64,000 nt of DNA. Origin: Armatimonadota bacterium. Its GTDB lineage: Bacteria; Armatimonadota; UBA5829; DTJY01. Below the pieces are notes generated by a model. It saw only the letters and a program-made list of their open reading frames with translations. It ran no database searches and was not told the origin of the DNA. Of this stretch, positions 1 to 8,280 are shown piece after piece. A program made the translations under genes and the position numbers. The DNA is taken from the NCBI GenBank assembly GCA_029907255.1, contig JARYMF010000005.1, positions 62,001-126,000 of the forward strand. The letters run 5' to 3'. How positions within the stretch are numbered: position 1 is the first letter of the stretch; each line of letters starts with the position of its first letter.

Positions 1-639
1 TGAAAGTTTCTCGTTGTCCACCCACTGCCTTCTAAGAATTGTTGCCAAACAAAGGAATGCAAAAATGACAAGAAGTACAAGGACACCCCAAGCAAGGAAT
101 GGCGTAATCCATGCATCCCATGGGACAGCTTCTCCAGCTCTAAGCCGCTCGTAGAAACGCAATGCCACAAACTGTTTTGCTTCACCCTGGGGGTCAAATG
201 GTACAATCCACTTCTTGATATAAGGGTAGAATAGTTCCTGCCACCTATTAGTTGAGTTTGCAAAATAATTTGGAGTAACTAATAAAGGAATAATCTTCTC
301 CATTATGCCACGCGAGGAAATCATCGAGGCAACTAGCATCATACAGTAAATCATCATCAGCTCGCCAGCGGACAAGCCAAATCTACTTCGAAGCCTCTGC
401 ATTCCTTTATTGAGCAAAACTATGAAAAAGAAGATACCAATAACAGCAGGCGGCATTTGAAGAAAACCAATTTGGATGCGCATGATGACCAACTCGGCAT
501 ATGAAACCACAAAACAAGTGGCGGCAACCAACGCAAGGCCAATCATGAGCGCTCGAAAAGATATGCCAATCCGCCCGCTTCGATACTCCGAAACACTGGT
601 ATTCGCCTGTTGCCTAATTTCCTTCCGACTTGCTTCCAT
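1..639 (-). CDS. DUF6785-family integral membrane protein (C-terminus cut by window edge)
   Basis: The minus strand reads open from about 639 to the window edge, about 213 residues. The translation has a short cytoplasmic N-terminus, a hydrophobic stretch near residues 23-45, a second near 50-65, a third near 82-97, then a soluble segment and another hydrophobic helix ending in RRQWVDNEKLS. This order, and the arginine/tryptophan/EKL motif after the fourth helix, matches what I remember of DUF6785 membrane proteins (common in Armatimonadota and Planctomycetota, function unknown). Two ATG codons are possible, at 645 and 639. I chose 639 because it overlaps the stop of a short upstream reading frame as TAATG. 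The gene continues beyond base 1, so its length and stop are unknown. Confidence 0.75.
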   Translation of the reverse strand, partial: MEASRKEIRQQANTSVSEYRSGRIGISFRALMIGLALVAATCFVVSYAELVIMRIQIGFLQMPPAVIGIFFFIVLLNKGMQRLRSRFGLSAGELMMIYCMMLVASMISSRGIMEKIIPLLVTPNYFANSTNRWQELFYPYIKKWIVPFDPQGEAKQFVALRFYERLRAGEAVPWDAWITPFLAWGVLVLLVIFAFLCLATILRRQWVDNEKLS

Positions 640-713
640 TACCATGTTTTCTTGCAGACGTAATCCAGGCGCCAATTGTAGAAGGAAATAATCATTCCCT
701 CGACAGAGGCCAT
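639..713 (-). other. Short upstream ORF (24 codons) overlapping the DUF6785 start
   Basis: An ATG at 713 is preceded about 12 bases upstream by AAAGGA and opens 24 codons (ending ...DYVCKKTW) whose TAA shares its last A with the ATG at 639. This stop-start overlap is the usual geometry for translational coupling. The peptide is not recognised. It could be a leader peptide, the true N-terminus after a frameshift, or chance, since 24 codons is short. Confidence 0.3.
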
Positions 714-804
714 AATATCGTGGTTCCTTTCGAAGAGGATACGAATAGAGTATAGCTATTGAACCAGGCGCATGTCAATGGCCAGCTAACGCTAGCATGC
801 TGGT

Positions 805-1440
805 TTACGCTATATATGGTAGGAGCATTTCCCAAGTGATGCTGCCTGCACGAAGTACCCTGGGTGGCGTTTCCGTTACATCAAGGACGGTTGACGAAAC
901 TTGGATTTCGGTAGGACCAGCATCAATGACAAGCTCAATCTTTCCTTCTAAATAGGTCAGCACCTGCTCCGCGGTTGTTGGAGGAGGTTCACCGGAAGTA
1001 TTAGCACTTGGGGCTACGATTGGCGTCCCCGCCTTCTTAATTAAAGCAAGCGCAACCGGGTGGTCTGGAATGCGAATGCCAATCTTGCCCGTTCCAGCAG
1101 TTATTAGTTTAGATACACGAGGAGATGCACGCAGTACCAATGTAAGCGGCCCAGGCCAGAAGTGCTCCATAAGCCGCTTCGCTACGTCCGAAATCTCTAC
1201 AGCAAGCGAAGAAACATCTTCAACAGATGCTATCTGCACCGGCAGCGGATTATTCTTTGGACGCCCCTTGACCTCAAAGACTCGTTCCACTGCCCTCTCA
1301 TTGAAAGCATCAGCACCTAAGCCGTAGACTGTTTCCGTAGGAAAAGCTACCAGCTCCCCTCGCCTGATTGCCTGAGCCCCTTGGAGAATCACCTGGGGGT
1401 CGGGGCTTTCTGGATTAGTTCTTAACACAAGTGTGCGCAT
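805..1440 (-). CDS. tsaC: L-threonylcarbamoyladenylate synthase (TsaC/Sua5/YrdC family)
   Basis: This is the cytoplasmic enzyme that makes threonylcarbamoyl-AMP from threonine, bicarbonate and ATP for t6A at position 37 of ANN-decoding tRNAs. The protein is essentially one YrdC domain: PTETVYGLGADA near the N-terminus, the KGRPKNNPL basic nucleotide-binding loop, then SANTSGEPPPT. At about 211 residues it is the short TsaC form, without the C-terminal Sua5 domain. The frame can extend to a TTG at 1452, but the ATG at 1440 (MRTLVLRT) is the more natural start. Either way the 5' end overlaps the 3' end of prmC by 26-38 bases, implying translational coupling. It is the last gene of the rpmE-DUF1385-prfA-prmC-tsaC operon, an order known in many bacteria. 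Confidence 0.93.
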   Translation of the reverse strand: MRTLVLRTNPESPDPQVILQGAQAIRRGELVAFPTETVYGLGADAFNERAVERVFEVKGRPKNNPLPVQIASVEDVSSLAVEISDVAKRLMEHFWPGPLTLVLRASPRVSKLITAGTGKIGIRIPDHPVALALIKKAGTPIVAPSANTSGEPPPTTAEQVLTYLEGKIELVIDAGPTEIQVSSTVLDVTETPPRVLRAGSITWEMLLPYIA

Positions 1441-2305
1441 TGTATTTACCAATCACTACCCTTTCCACGCCACCCAGGTCGCGCTTTGAGCGTATATGTG
1501 TGAATCCTGCCGAAGCTAGTAATGCCTTCACGGCATCTGACTGCCCGCAACCGACCTCCAAAATCAGCAGGCCACCCGGCTCCAAGTATGATGGTGCCTC
1601 ACAGGCAATTCTCCTGTGGTACTCAAGGCCGTCGGGCCCTCCATCTAGCGCTACCAGTGGCTCGTATCGAAAAATCTCTGGCTGAAGATTTGGAATCTCG
1701 TCTGTAGGTATGTACGGCGGGTTTGAAACAATGACACTAAAGGTCAGACCTGCCAATGGCTCGAGAAGGTTTCCAAGCCGAAGTTTGATTCTCTGTGCCA
1801 AAGCGTGTTTTTCCACATTTCTGCGTGCAACCTCAAGTGCTTGCTCGTATGAATCCGTACCAAAAACCATCGAATCGGGAACTGACTTTGCCAATGCAAT
1901 TGCAACTGCACCGCTTCCTACTCCAACCTCGGCGACCATTGGTGACGCAATGCCTCTAAGAGCTGAAAGTGCAGTCTCAACTAGGACTTCGGTTTCCTGC
2001 CGAGGAATTAGAACTGCCGGCGTGACCTCAAGGTCAAGTCCATAGAATTCCTTATGGCCAATGATATAAGCAAGCGGGACTCTTTGTTCGCGAAAACGAA
2101 GCCAAGACTCAAAATGGCCGACAACTACGCAATCAAGAAGTTCCTCTGGATGGGCAAATAGATATGACCTCGGCACGCCCAATAATTCTGAAAGCATCAC
2201 CTCGGCATCCAGTAGAGGAGTATCTACCTCGACTTTTTCGAGGACGGCAACGGCTTTGGTGAGGATTTGCTTGATTGTTGGCTTGAAGGTAGTTTTAGTT
2301 TGCAT
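1415..2305 (-). CDS. prmC: Peptide chain release factor N5-glutamine methyltransferase
   Basis: PrmC (HemK) methylates the glutamine of the GGQ motif of release factors using S-adenosylmethionine. The 296 residues show the usual N-terminal helical domain (about 1-90), then a class I methyltransferase fold with the AdoMet loop EVGVGSGAVAI (about 126-136) and the catalytic NPPY motif (residues 195-198) that holds the substrate amide. The length is normal for the family. The gene begins 4 bases after prfA, which encodes its substrate, and its end overlaps tsaC. The ATG start follows purine-rich sequence in the 3' end of prfA. No oddities were seen. Confidence 0.95.
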   Translation of the reverse strand: MQTKTTFKPTIKQILTKAVAVLEKVEVDTPLLDAEVMLSELLGVPRSYLFAHPEELLDCVVVGHFESWLRFREQRVPLAYIIGHKEFYGLDLEVTPAVLIPRQETEVLVETALSALRGIASPMVAEVGVGSGAVAIALAKSVPDSMVFGTDSYEQALEVARRNVEKHALAQRIKLRLGNLLEPLAGLTFSVIVSNPPYIPTDEIPNLQPEIFRYEPLVALDGGPDGLEYHRRIACEAPSYLEPGGLLILEVGCGQSDAVKALLASAGFTHIRSKRDLGGVERVVIGKYNAHTCVKN

Positions 2306-2309
2306 TAGC

Positions 2310-3386
2310 CTAAGCTACTTCTTCTTCACCCTTCAGGCGCTCAGCTTGATCTGCGCTAATTAGCTGGTCTACCATTTCCTGGATGTCGCCATCCATAAAG
2401 CTATCAAGCCGATAAATTGTGTAGCCAATTCGGTGGTCTGTTACGCGTCCCTGAGGGAAATTATAAGTGCGAATTTTATCGCTTCTATCTCCGGACCTTA
2501 CCATGCTCCGCCGCGTTTCGGTAATTTCATTTTGTTGTTCACGAGTCATGCGTTCGAGGAGATGTGCGCGTAGCATGCGCATTGCCTTTTCCTTGTTTTG
2601 AAGCTGAGAGCGTTCATCTTGGCAAGTAACTACGATGCCGGTAGGCTTATGGGTGATACGGATGGCAGTTTCGTTCTTTTGAACATTTTGCCCGCCTGCG
2701 GAAGAAGACCTGTAGGTTTCTATTTCAAGGTCGTCAGGGTCTATCTCAACTTCAACTTCTTCTGGCTCCGGCAAGACGGCTACGGTCGCTGCTGATGTAT
2801 GAATGCGTCCGCCACTTTCCGTCTGAGGAACGCGCTGGACGCGGTGAACACCGCCTTCGAACTTAAGCATGCTGTATGCGCCTTTTCCTTCGACCGCCAT
2901 TATCGCTTCTTTAAAACCACCAATACCAGTTTCATTAGCGCTCAAAAGCTCAGTTTTCCAGTGTTTGCGCTCAGCATACCGAGAATACATGCGAAGCAGG
3001 TCGCCTGCAAAAAGCGCAGCTTCCTCGCCACCTGTACCAGCTCGGATTTCAATAATGACGTTTTTCTCGTCATTTGGATCTTTTGGCAGGAGCATGATGC
3101 GAAGTTCTTGCTCTAACTGACGCTCTTTCTCTTTGAGCCTATCCAATTCGGCTTGGGCTAGATTGCGCATTTCCTCGTCGAGTTGTTCGCGAAGGAGTTC
3201 CTCAGTATCTAGCTTTTCCTGGTGCGTGCGTTTATATTCCCGATACTTAGTCACAATATCGGTGAGGTCAGCGTGCATCTTGGCTATCCGCTGGTACTCC
3301 TTTGGATCAGCCAGTAACTGCGGATCACTTAGCTTATCAGTTAGCTCGTCGTATCGTTGTTCTACTTCTTGTAGGCGTTCAAACAT
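2310..3386 (-). CDS. prfA: Peptide chain release factor 1
   Basis: RF1 recognises UAA and UAG in the ribosomal A site and triggers peptidyl-tRNA hydrolysis. The 358 residues are full length. A coiled N-terminal domain (1-100) is followed by the codon-recognition region, whose tripeptide reads PQT (187-189), fitting the PxT pattern of RF1. The catalytic GGQ sits at 231-233 within [29 protein letters not shown] (119-130) is also typical. RF1 rather than RF2 is supported by the PxT motif and by the absence of the RF2 programmed frameshift. The gene starts 35 bases after the DUF1385 gene and is followed at once by prmC. Confidence 0.97.
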   Translation of the reverse strand: MFERLQEVEQRYDELTDKLSDPQLLADPKEYQRIAKMHADLTDIVTKYREYKRTHQEKLDTEELLREQLDEEMRNLAQAELDRLKEKERQLEQELRIMLLPKDPNDEKNVIIEIRAGTGGEEAALFAGDLLRMYSRYAERKHWKTELLSANETGIGGFKEAIMAVEGKGAYSMLKFEGGVHRVQRVPQTESGGRIHTSAATVAVLPEPEEVEVEIDPDDLEIETYRSSSAGGQNVQKNETAIRITHKPTGIVVTCQDERSQLQNKEKAMRMLRAHLLERMTREQQNEITETRRSMVRSGDRSDKIRTYNFPQGRVTDHRIGYTIYRLDSFMDGDIQEMVDQLISADQAERLKGEEEVA

Positions 3387-3421
3387 GGTCAGCTACACAA
3401 ACTTTTTCCACAAATTGATTA

Positions 3422-4465
3422 TTAAGCCGCCTGTGGAACCGGAGAGCCAGACTCACGCTCCTTATCCAGGACTGCCTCGAGCGCCTTCAATGCGACCTCA
3501 ACTTGGTCATCCGAAGGCTGGCGAGTTGTTAGTTTTTGAAGTAGCAAGCCTGGTGCAAGGAAGAAATTAACAACTTTCGAATCCTTATGCCTTCCTGCAT
3601 ATCTTATAGCTTCATATGCCAAGCCTGCAAGAACCGGCAAGAGGGCTAGCCGAGAGATAATTCTAAGATACCAGATATGATGCCAGCCCAGAAATGCAAA
3701 AAGAAAAATGCTTAATACTAGCACAAGGAGTATAAAACTTGTTCCGCATCGCTGATGAATTGTTCCATGCTTTGCAAAGTTCTCGGGAGTAAGCTCAAGC
3801 CCGGCTTCGAAGGTGTTTATCACTTTGTGCTCCGCGCCGTGATATTCGAATACCCGGCGAATATCCTTCATCAATGAAATAGCAGCCACATAGCCCACGA
3901 AAAGCGCAAGGCGGAAAATCCCTTCGGCAAGATTTAGAAGTATACTGCTTTTGATAGTTTTTTCAAGTAAGCCGATAACAATATGTGGGAGGATAACAAA
4001 CAAGCCTACTCCAAGCCCAAGCCCGAGAACAAGCGTTCCTCCAATAGCGATATCATTTACCGTGCTCTTCTTTTTTAGTTCGCTTTCGCCAGCCGTTCCT
4101 ACAAGGAACAAGGCGCTCGATAGTACTATGCTTTTCAGTACGCCAAACAGCCCGGCCACTGTTCCTTGTCCTCCCTTTTGTTTCTTGGGATTTGCATTCT
4201 CAATGTCCTCCATTGCTACATTTGCAGAATACATAAGCGATTTTATCCCAAGAACCATAGCATCTATAAGCGCTAAAGTGCCGCGGAGGAAAGGTTTGTT
4301 TAGCCATTGGAACCTGCGAAGTAAGGATTCCACGCTCTCCTGTTGGACGACTATTTCCCTATTCATCTTGCGGCAGGCGACGGCAAAAAACCGCGGGCTT
4401 CGCATCATAACGCCCTCGATAACCGCCTGTCCGCCATATTGAACGTTGTTTTTCTGCTCTGCCAA
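3422..4465 (-). CDS. DUF1385 family integral membrane protein
   Basis: The 347-residue protein opens with the family signature YGGQAVIEGVMMRSP and carries four or five hydrophobic segments (roughly residues 105-125, 140-165, 180-200, 240-260, 265-285). AEHKVINTFE in the middle is also conserved. DUF1385 (YqhQ in Bacillus) is a membrane family of unknown function often found beside rpmE and prfA, as here. The start is a TTG at 4465 with GGCAGAGAG about 9 bases upstream, 4 bases after the rpmE stop. No function can be assigned beyond membrane location and the conserved linkage to translation genes. Confidence 0.9.
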   Translation of the reverse strand: MAEQKNNVQYGGQAVIEGVMMRSPRFFAVACRKMNREIVVQQESVESLLRRFQWLNKPFLRGTLALIDAMVLGIKSLMYSANVAMEDIENANPKKQKGGQGTVAGLFGVLKSIVLSSALFLVGTAGESELKKKSTVNDIAIGGTLVLGLGLGVGLFVILPHIVIGLLEKTIKSSILLNLAEGIFRLALFVGYVAAISLMKDIRRVFEYHGAEHKVINTFEAGLELTPENFAKHGTIHQRCGTSFILLVLVLSIFLFAFLGWHHIWYLRIISRLALLPVLAGLAYEAIRYAGRHKDSKVVNFFLAPGLLLQKLTTRQPSDDQVEVALKALEAVLDKERESGSPVPQAA

Positions 4466-4469
4466 GGGT

Positions 4470-4712
4470 TTAGCTCTCTGCCTTTTCCTTCTTCTCTTCT
4501 GACTTTTCTTCAGACTTCATGCCGTATTTCTGAAGGAATTTGTCTACCCGACCTTCGGTATCAACGATTTTTTGGCGGCCTGTAAAGAACGGATGGCACA
4601 CCGAGCAAATCTCAACCCGAATTTCGGGTATCGTTGACCGAGTTTCGAATGTGTGGCCACATGCACAAATCACTTTGCAAGGCCTGTATTCAGGATGTAT
4701 TCCTTTCTTCAA
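4470..4712 (-). CDS. rpmE: 50S ribosomal protein L31, zinc-binding (C+) form
   Basis: L31 bridges the two ribosomal subunits. The N-terminus [19 protein letters not shown] and the later [14 protein letters not shown] identify it. Cysteines at 16, 18, 37 and 40 make it the zinc-binding form. After the normal core (about 66 residues) there is a charged tail of alternating Lys, Glu and Ser, making 80 residues, slightly longer than usual. The start is TTG at 4712 with GGGGAG 7-8 bases upstream. As first gene of the operon it is preceded by a strong promoter and by a leader hairpin followed by seven U residues, which could couple operon expression to a ribosomal signal. Confidence 0.96.
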   Translation of the reverse strand: MKKGIHPEYRPCKVICACGHTFETRSTIPEIRVEICSVCHPFFTGRQKIVDTEGRVDKFLQKYGMKSEEKSEEKKEKAES

Positions 4713-4743
4713 TCTTATCTCCCCTTAAAAAGTTAAACTATCG

Positions 4744-4787
4744 AAAAAAATCCACCGGGCCGCGGAACCAAGTTCTAAGCCCCGTGG
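4744..4787 (-). terminator. Hairpin plus U-run in the rpmE leader (candidate attenuator)
   Basis: On the minus strand CCACGGGGC (from 4787) pairs with GCCCGGTGG (to 4752) with one mismatch, and is followed by GGA then seven T (4750-4744). A small GAAC/GTTC stem lies inside the loop. The structure falls between the predicted promoter and the rpmE start, so it would act on the operon's own transcript, as an attenuator or a 5' stabilising hairpin. Confidence 0.5.
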
Positions 4788-4796
4788 AACGCCGTT

Positions 4797-4825
4797 ATTA
4801 TAACATATTCCGTCCTTCTTGGCAA
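4797..4825 (-). promoter_or_regulatory. Sigma-70-type promoter for the rpmE-prfA-tsaC operon
   Basis: Reading the minus strand, TTGCCA (4825-4820), a 17-base spacer, then TATAAT (4802-4797), with a TG one base before the -10 (extended -10). Transcription would begin near 4790, about 80 bases upstream of rpmE. Confidence 0.7.
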
Positions 4826-4893
4826 TGTATTGGTCTCCATGTAAATACCCAAAACATCCAAGAAATACATGCAAGCGGTAATATTGTTTGGAG

Positions 4894-4923
4894 TTCACCA
4901 TTTTAGGATGAATGGGGTATACT
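4894..4923 (+). promoter_or_regulatory. Possible promoter for the threonine aldolase gene
   Basis: TTCACC (4894-4899), an 18-base spacer and TATACT (4918-4923) precede the gene; initiation near 4930 would leave a leader of about 25 bases containing CGGAGG. The -10 is good and the -35 fair. Confidence 0.45.
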
Positions 4924-4954
4924 ATGAAGGATGAAATTGCCCGGAGGCGAAAAG

Positions 4955-5995
4955 ATGATTGACTTGATAAGTGATACTGTTACATTACCCACCCCCGAAA
5001 TGCGAAAGGCAATGGCAGAGGCGGAAGTGGGCGACTCTCAGCGAGGCGAGGACCCAACTGTCAATGCCCTTCAGGACGCCATATGTGAACTTTTGGACAA
5101 GGAAGCCGCGCTATTCCTGCCTTCTGCAACTATGGCAAATCAAATTGCCTTCAAAACCCACACCAAACCAGGCGATGAAATAATCATGGATTGGCGCTCG
5201 CATGCAATCCAATTTGAAGGCGGCGCCCCAGCGTTTCTTTCCGGCGTATCAATATATCCACTCCACGGCGAACGGGGCATCTTCACCGAGGAAAACGTTC
5301 TTGCCGCGCTGAGGCCAGACGACCCCCATGCGCCGAGAAGCAGGCTGGTTTCGGTTGAGCAAACCCAGAACCTTGGCGGCGGGGCAATTTGGCCGTTGGG
5401 GAAGTTGATGGCAGTCGCTGACATTGCGCGGCAACATGGCTTATCTGTTCACATGGATGGGTCACGCCTGATGAATGCTGTTGTCGCAAGCGGCATCTCG
5501 GCAAAAGAATATGCATACCCAGTAGACTCAGTTACATTATGCTTTTCAAAGGGGCTAGGAGCGCCAGTTGGAGCTGCTCTTGCAGGTGAAAAGGACTTCA
5601 TTAAGGAAGCGCGCCGCTACCAGCAAGTTTTCGGTGGAGCAATGCGACAAGCCGGGATAATTGCCGCTGGGGCACTCTATGCTCTCCGACACCATGTTGA
5701 TCGGCTGGCTGAGGACCACGCAAACGCTAAGCTCCTTGCCGAACGCCTAGCGGATGAGGGGATTGATATCAAGCCTGAGGAAGTCGAAACGAATATCCTC
5801 TTCTTCCAAACTGACAGCATTGGTATGACTGCTATAGAGTTTACACAAAAAATGCGCGAGCGAGAAGTTCGAATGGGAGCATATAAAGATAACCGCGTCC
5901 GTGCAGTAACACATCTAGGAATTACCCGAAAAGAAATTCTGGAAGTTGCAAGAAGAGTCCATGAAATGCTGGTGGACGAAAGACTTGGGCGGTAA
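4955..5995 (+). CDS. Low-specificity L-threonine aldolase (PLP enzyme)
   Basis: This family cleaves L-threonine or allo-threonine to glycine and acetaldehyde with pyridoxal phosphate. The N-terminus MIDLISDTVTLPTPEMR and GDSQRGEDPTVNALQ are hallmark sequences. SVEQTQNLGGG and HMDGSRLMNAVVASG mark the PLP site, and the lysine of LCFSKGLGAPVG is the predicted Schiff-base residue. The frame is open from an ATG at 4931, but the ATG at 4955 matches the family N-terminus and has GGAGG at 4943-4947, so I start there (346 residues, normal length). It stands alone downstream of the divergent rpmE operon. Confidence 0.9.
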   Translation: MIDLISDTVTLPTPEMRKAMAEAEVGDSQRGEDPTVNALQDAICELLDKEAALFLPSATMANQIAFKTHTKPGDEIIMDWRSHAIQFEGGAPAFLSGVSIYPLHGERGIFTEENVLAALRPDDPHAPRSRLVSVEQTQNLGGGAIWPLGKLMAVADIARQHGLSVHMDGSRLMNAVVASGISAKEYAYPVDSVTLCFSKGLGAPVGAALAGEKDFIKEARRYQQVFGGAMRQAGIIAAGALYALRHHVDRLAEDHANAKLLAERLADEGIDIKPEEVETNILFFQTDSIGMTAIEFTQKMREREVRMGAYKDNRVRAVTHLGITRKEILEVARRVHEMLVDERLGR

Positions 5996-6049
5996 TTTGA
6001 AGTCTTTTGATAATGTTTAATTCTCTCGACAGCGCGGAAGTAGATATGT

Positions 6050-6793
6050 GTGAGTATAGAAAATGACGCTATGCAGGAAGCTTGTCCACATAAACTTCAG
6101 GGTGGCGCAGAGGAAAAGCAAAACCTCAAGAGCGCTATTAGAGAGCTAATATTTGGTGCAGAGGATGGCCTAGTTTCCATTCTCGGCCTTGTAACAGGCG
6201 TAGCTGCTGGAACTACAAGCTCGCAGGTGGTTCTACTAGCTGGCACAGCTGGCGCCATCTCAGGGGCAATCTCGATGGCTGCCGGTAATTACCTCGGCGT
6301 CAAATCTGAAATTGAAGTCCTCCAACGACAGCTCCACGAGGAAGCCCAGAGTATCAAAGAGCACCCAGAACATGAGCGAGCAGAACTCGTAGAATACTAT
6401 CGTCAACATGGCATGACGCCTGAAGAACTCAAAGTTTGTGTGTCAGCTGTCACTCGCAACCCAAACTTTTTAATGGAGGAAATGGCAGCTCATGAATATG
6501 GAATCTCGCCAAAAGAGCTAAAGAACCCCGCATGGAGGGCATTTTGGATTTTTGCTGCGTATATCTTAGCAGCAATATTTCCGGTTTTGCCGTATGCTTT
6601 TTTCCCACATGACTTTGCACTCGTAGTCTCCATTATTGGAACAGTTATAACATTATTTGCCGTAGGTGCTGCAAAAACAATTTATACTCGGCTCAATCCA
6701 ATAAAGAGCGGGCTCGAAATGCTGGGCATTGCAGCTCTTGCTGGCATAGCAGGTTTCGTGGCTGGTCATTTTACAGCCGCCTATGGTATGTGA
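6050..6793 (+). CDS. VIT1/CCC1-family membrane transporter (predicted iron/manganese)
   Basis: The 247-residue protein begins at GTG 6050 with GGAAG about 10 bases upstream. After a short N-terminus it has ELIFGAEDGLVSILGLVTG, the usual first helix of vacuolar iron transporter homologues, then AISMAAGNYLGVKSEIEV. A cytoplasmic helical region rich in Glu and His (about 90-150; the metal-binding domain in characterised members) follows, then three C-terminal membrane segments ending near GFVAGHFTAAYG. Family members move Fe(II) or Mn(II); substrate here is inference. An ATG eight codons in is an alternative start. No metal-responsive element was seen upstream. Confidence 0.82.
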   Translation: MSIENDAMQEACPHKLQGGAEEKQNLKSAIRELIFGAEDGLVSILGLVTGVAAGTTSSQVVLLAGTAGAISGAISMAAGNYLGVKSEIEVLQRQLHEEAQSIKEHPEHERAELVEYYRQHGMTPEELKVCVSAVTRNPNFLMEEMAAHEYGISPKELKNPAWRAFWIFAAYILAAIFPVLPYAFFPHDFALVVSIIGTVITLFAVGAAKTIYTRLNPIKSGLEMLGIAALAGIAGFVAGHFTAAYGM

Positions 6794-6917
6794 CCTCGTA
6801 GACTCATATCTGCTTCTGATATCAGAAGAAAACTCAACGACCTACTGAAACACTACAGCTATGAGAAGCGTATTATTTTAAAACGACTTCCAAACCACCT
6901 AACCCAGTAACCAAGTA

Positions 6918-6946
6918 TGTGATTCCATAGGTGAATAAGGTATAAT
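6918..6946 (+). promoter_or_regulatory. Possible promoter of the duplicated-domain secreted protein
   Basis: A perfect TATAAT lies at 6941-6946, with only a weak -35 (TGTGAT, 6918-6923) at a 17-base spacing. Placement 41 bases before the ATG fits. Confidence 0.35.
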
Positions 6947-6986
6947 TTATTTAGGACTTGTTCTGCACAAATAAGGAGGCAATATA

Positions 6987-8234
6987 ATGAAGCGACAACT
7001 CCTAACCATTTTGCTTGCAGTTCTCTTGCTATCATGCTGGAATTTGACCATTAGCGAGCGGGCGCATGGCGCAGAGTTCACCACAAAAATCTTCCGGGCT
7101 GCCGCAATTGGTCTTGCGGTAGACGCTGCTGCCCCACAGTTGGACAAATTTATTCGTACTGTAACGTTTAACAATGGTGTCCCGGTTGGAACGGCAACGA
7201 AAGTCGTGCCCATCCTAAGCGTAGGCGAAAAAGGATATGTTGGTGCCGCGCAAATAGCCGGACCGGATTCTTATGTAAAAAGCACAAAGGCAGTATGGCT
7301 TTACGAAGACAACTTCAGCAACAATGAATTTAGACTGAAGGTTTACGTGCCAACAAGCAGTTTGAATCCATTGGAACTCAAACGCACGCAGAAAGTTGGA
7401 ATTTCTGCAATCATTGATGTTTCGCTTGACGGGCGGTGGAAAGGTCAAACTATCAGTCGCGGCGTAGGGCCCGGCGAAATCCTAAAAGCAGGAGTGGTGG
7501 CAATTGCTATTAATGCCGCCGCAGATCCGCTCAACAAGGCAATAAACTCAATTACCAAAGGGCTAGATTCCAACACAAAAGTTGTTCCTATTGCCACTAT
7601 TGGCGACAAAGCATACATTGGCGGCGTGCAAGTTTCCGGTCCAAGCAAAGAAGTGAAGGCAGTGAAGACTTGCTATCAGTATGAAGAAATCTTCGACGAT
7701 GGTAAATTCAGAATCAAGATTTTTGTTCCATCGGATTCCACCAGTCCGCTAAAGATAAAGCGTATCGCCGGCGTTGGGGTAACAGCGCTGATTGACACAA
7801 GCATAGCCGACCAGCAGAGAATTCGAGAGCGCCAAGCTGACTGGTACAGATTAAAGCCAATATACCACCCTCTTGAGGATGTCCTCGGAAACAGGTTTAG
7901 AAGCGATATAATCACCACCGAACGTCATGACCAAGGTCTTCATAAGGGCTGGTACATTGGCAAAGGCAACCTAAGAAAAAGGATAACCGGAATCTGGGTA
8001 GACCGCTATCAGGCTCTTGATCCCAAAGACCGTGAAGACTTTGTTGTGTGGTGGAATATTCACTATAAAGATAAACCAGAAGAGCTAGAAGCAAGATGGC
8101 GAGAATGGATTAGAACTCGAGAGGAACTGCGCGAGAAAGCCAGATATCGCTTGGAAAACGATGAAGAAAGAGAAAAGGCTAAAGGCAAGAGCAATAACAA
8201 AGAAAAAGGTGTTGGCAAAGGCAAAAAGAATTAG
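6987..8234 (+). CDS. Secreted protein with two internal repeats and a lysine-rich tail; function unknown
   Basis: The 415-residue product starts at ATG 6987 behind AAGGAGGCAATATA. It has a Sec signal peptide (basic MKRQ, hydrophobic LLTILLAVLLLSCW, likely cleavage near residue 29). The body is a duplication: about residues 31-150 and 165-285 share the pattern AA(I)GLAVDAAAxxLDK, TKVVPI..VG.K.Y(V/I)GxxQ(I/V)(A/S)GP, KAV..YE..F...FR(L/I)K(V/I)(Y/F)VP, and a closing GI/GVSA(L/I)ID(V/T)S. After the repeats a basic, tryptophan-containing region (about 300-380) resembles no family I can name. The tail is almost all Lys, Glu, Gly and Asn. It is a monocistronic unit with its own terminator. Role not assigned. 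Confidence 0.75.
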   Translation: MKRQLLTILLAVLLLSCWNLTISERAHGAEFTTKIFRAAAIGLAVDAAAPQLDKFIRTVTFNNGVPVGTATKVVPILSVGEKGYVGAAQIAGPDSYVKSTKAVWLYEDNFSNNEFRLKVYVPTSSLNPLELKRTQKVGISAIIDVSLDGRWKGQTISRGVGPGEILKAGVVAIAINAAADPLNKAINSITKGLDSNTKVVPIATIGDKAYIGGVQVSGPSKEVKAVKTCYQYEEIFDDGKFRIKIFVPSDSTSPLKIKRIAGVGVTALIDTSIADQQRIRERQADWYRLKPIYHPLEDVLGNRFRSDIITTERHDQGLHKGWYIGKGNLRKRITGIWVDRYQALDPKDREDFVVWWNIHYKDKPEELEARWREWIRTREELREKARYRLENDEEREKAKGKSNNKEKGVGKGKKN

Positions 8235-8246
8235 GTTGGGTTAAAA

Positions 8247-8280
8247 AGCGGCCTCTCCCAAGCAAGAGGCCGCTTTTTTT
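8247..8280. terminator. Bidirectional intrinsic terminator
   Basis: AGCGGCCTCT (8247-8256) and AGAGGCCGCT (8265-8274) form a perfect 10-bp stem with an 8-base loop. Seven T follow on the plus strand and an A-run (T on the minus strand) precedes it. It serves the plus-strand repeat protein and the convergent PfkB gene. Confidence 0.93.
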
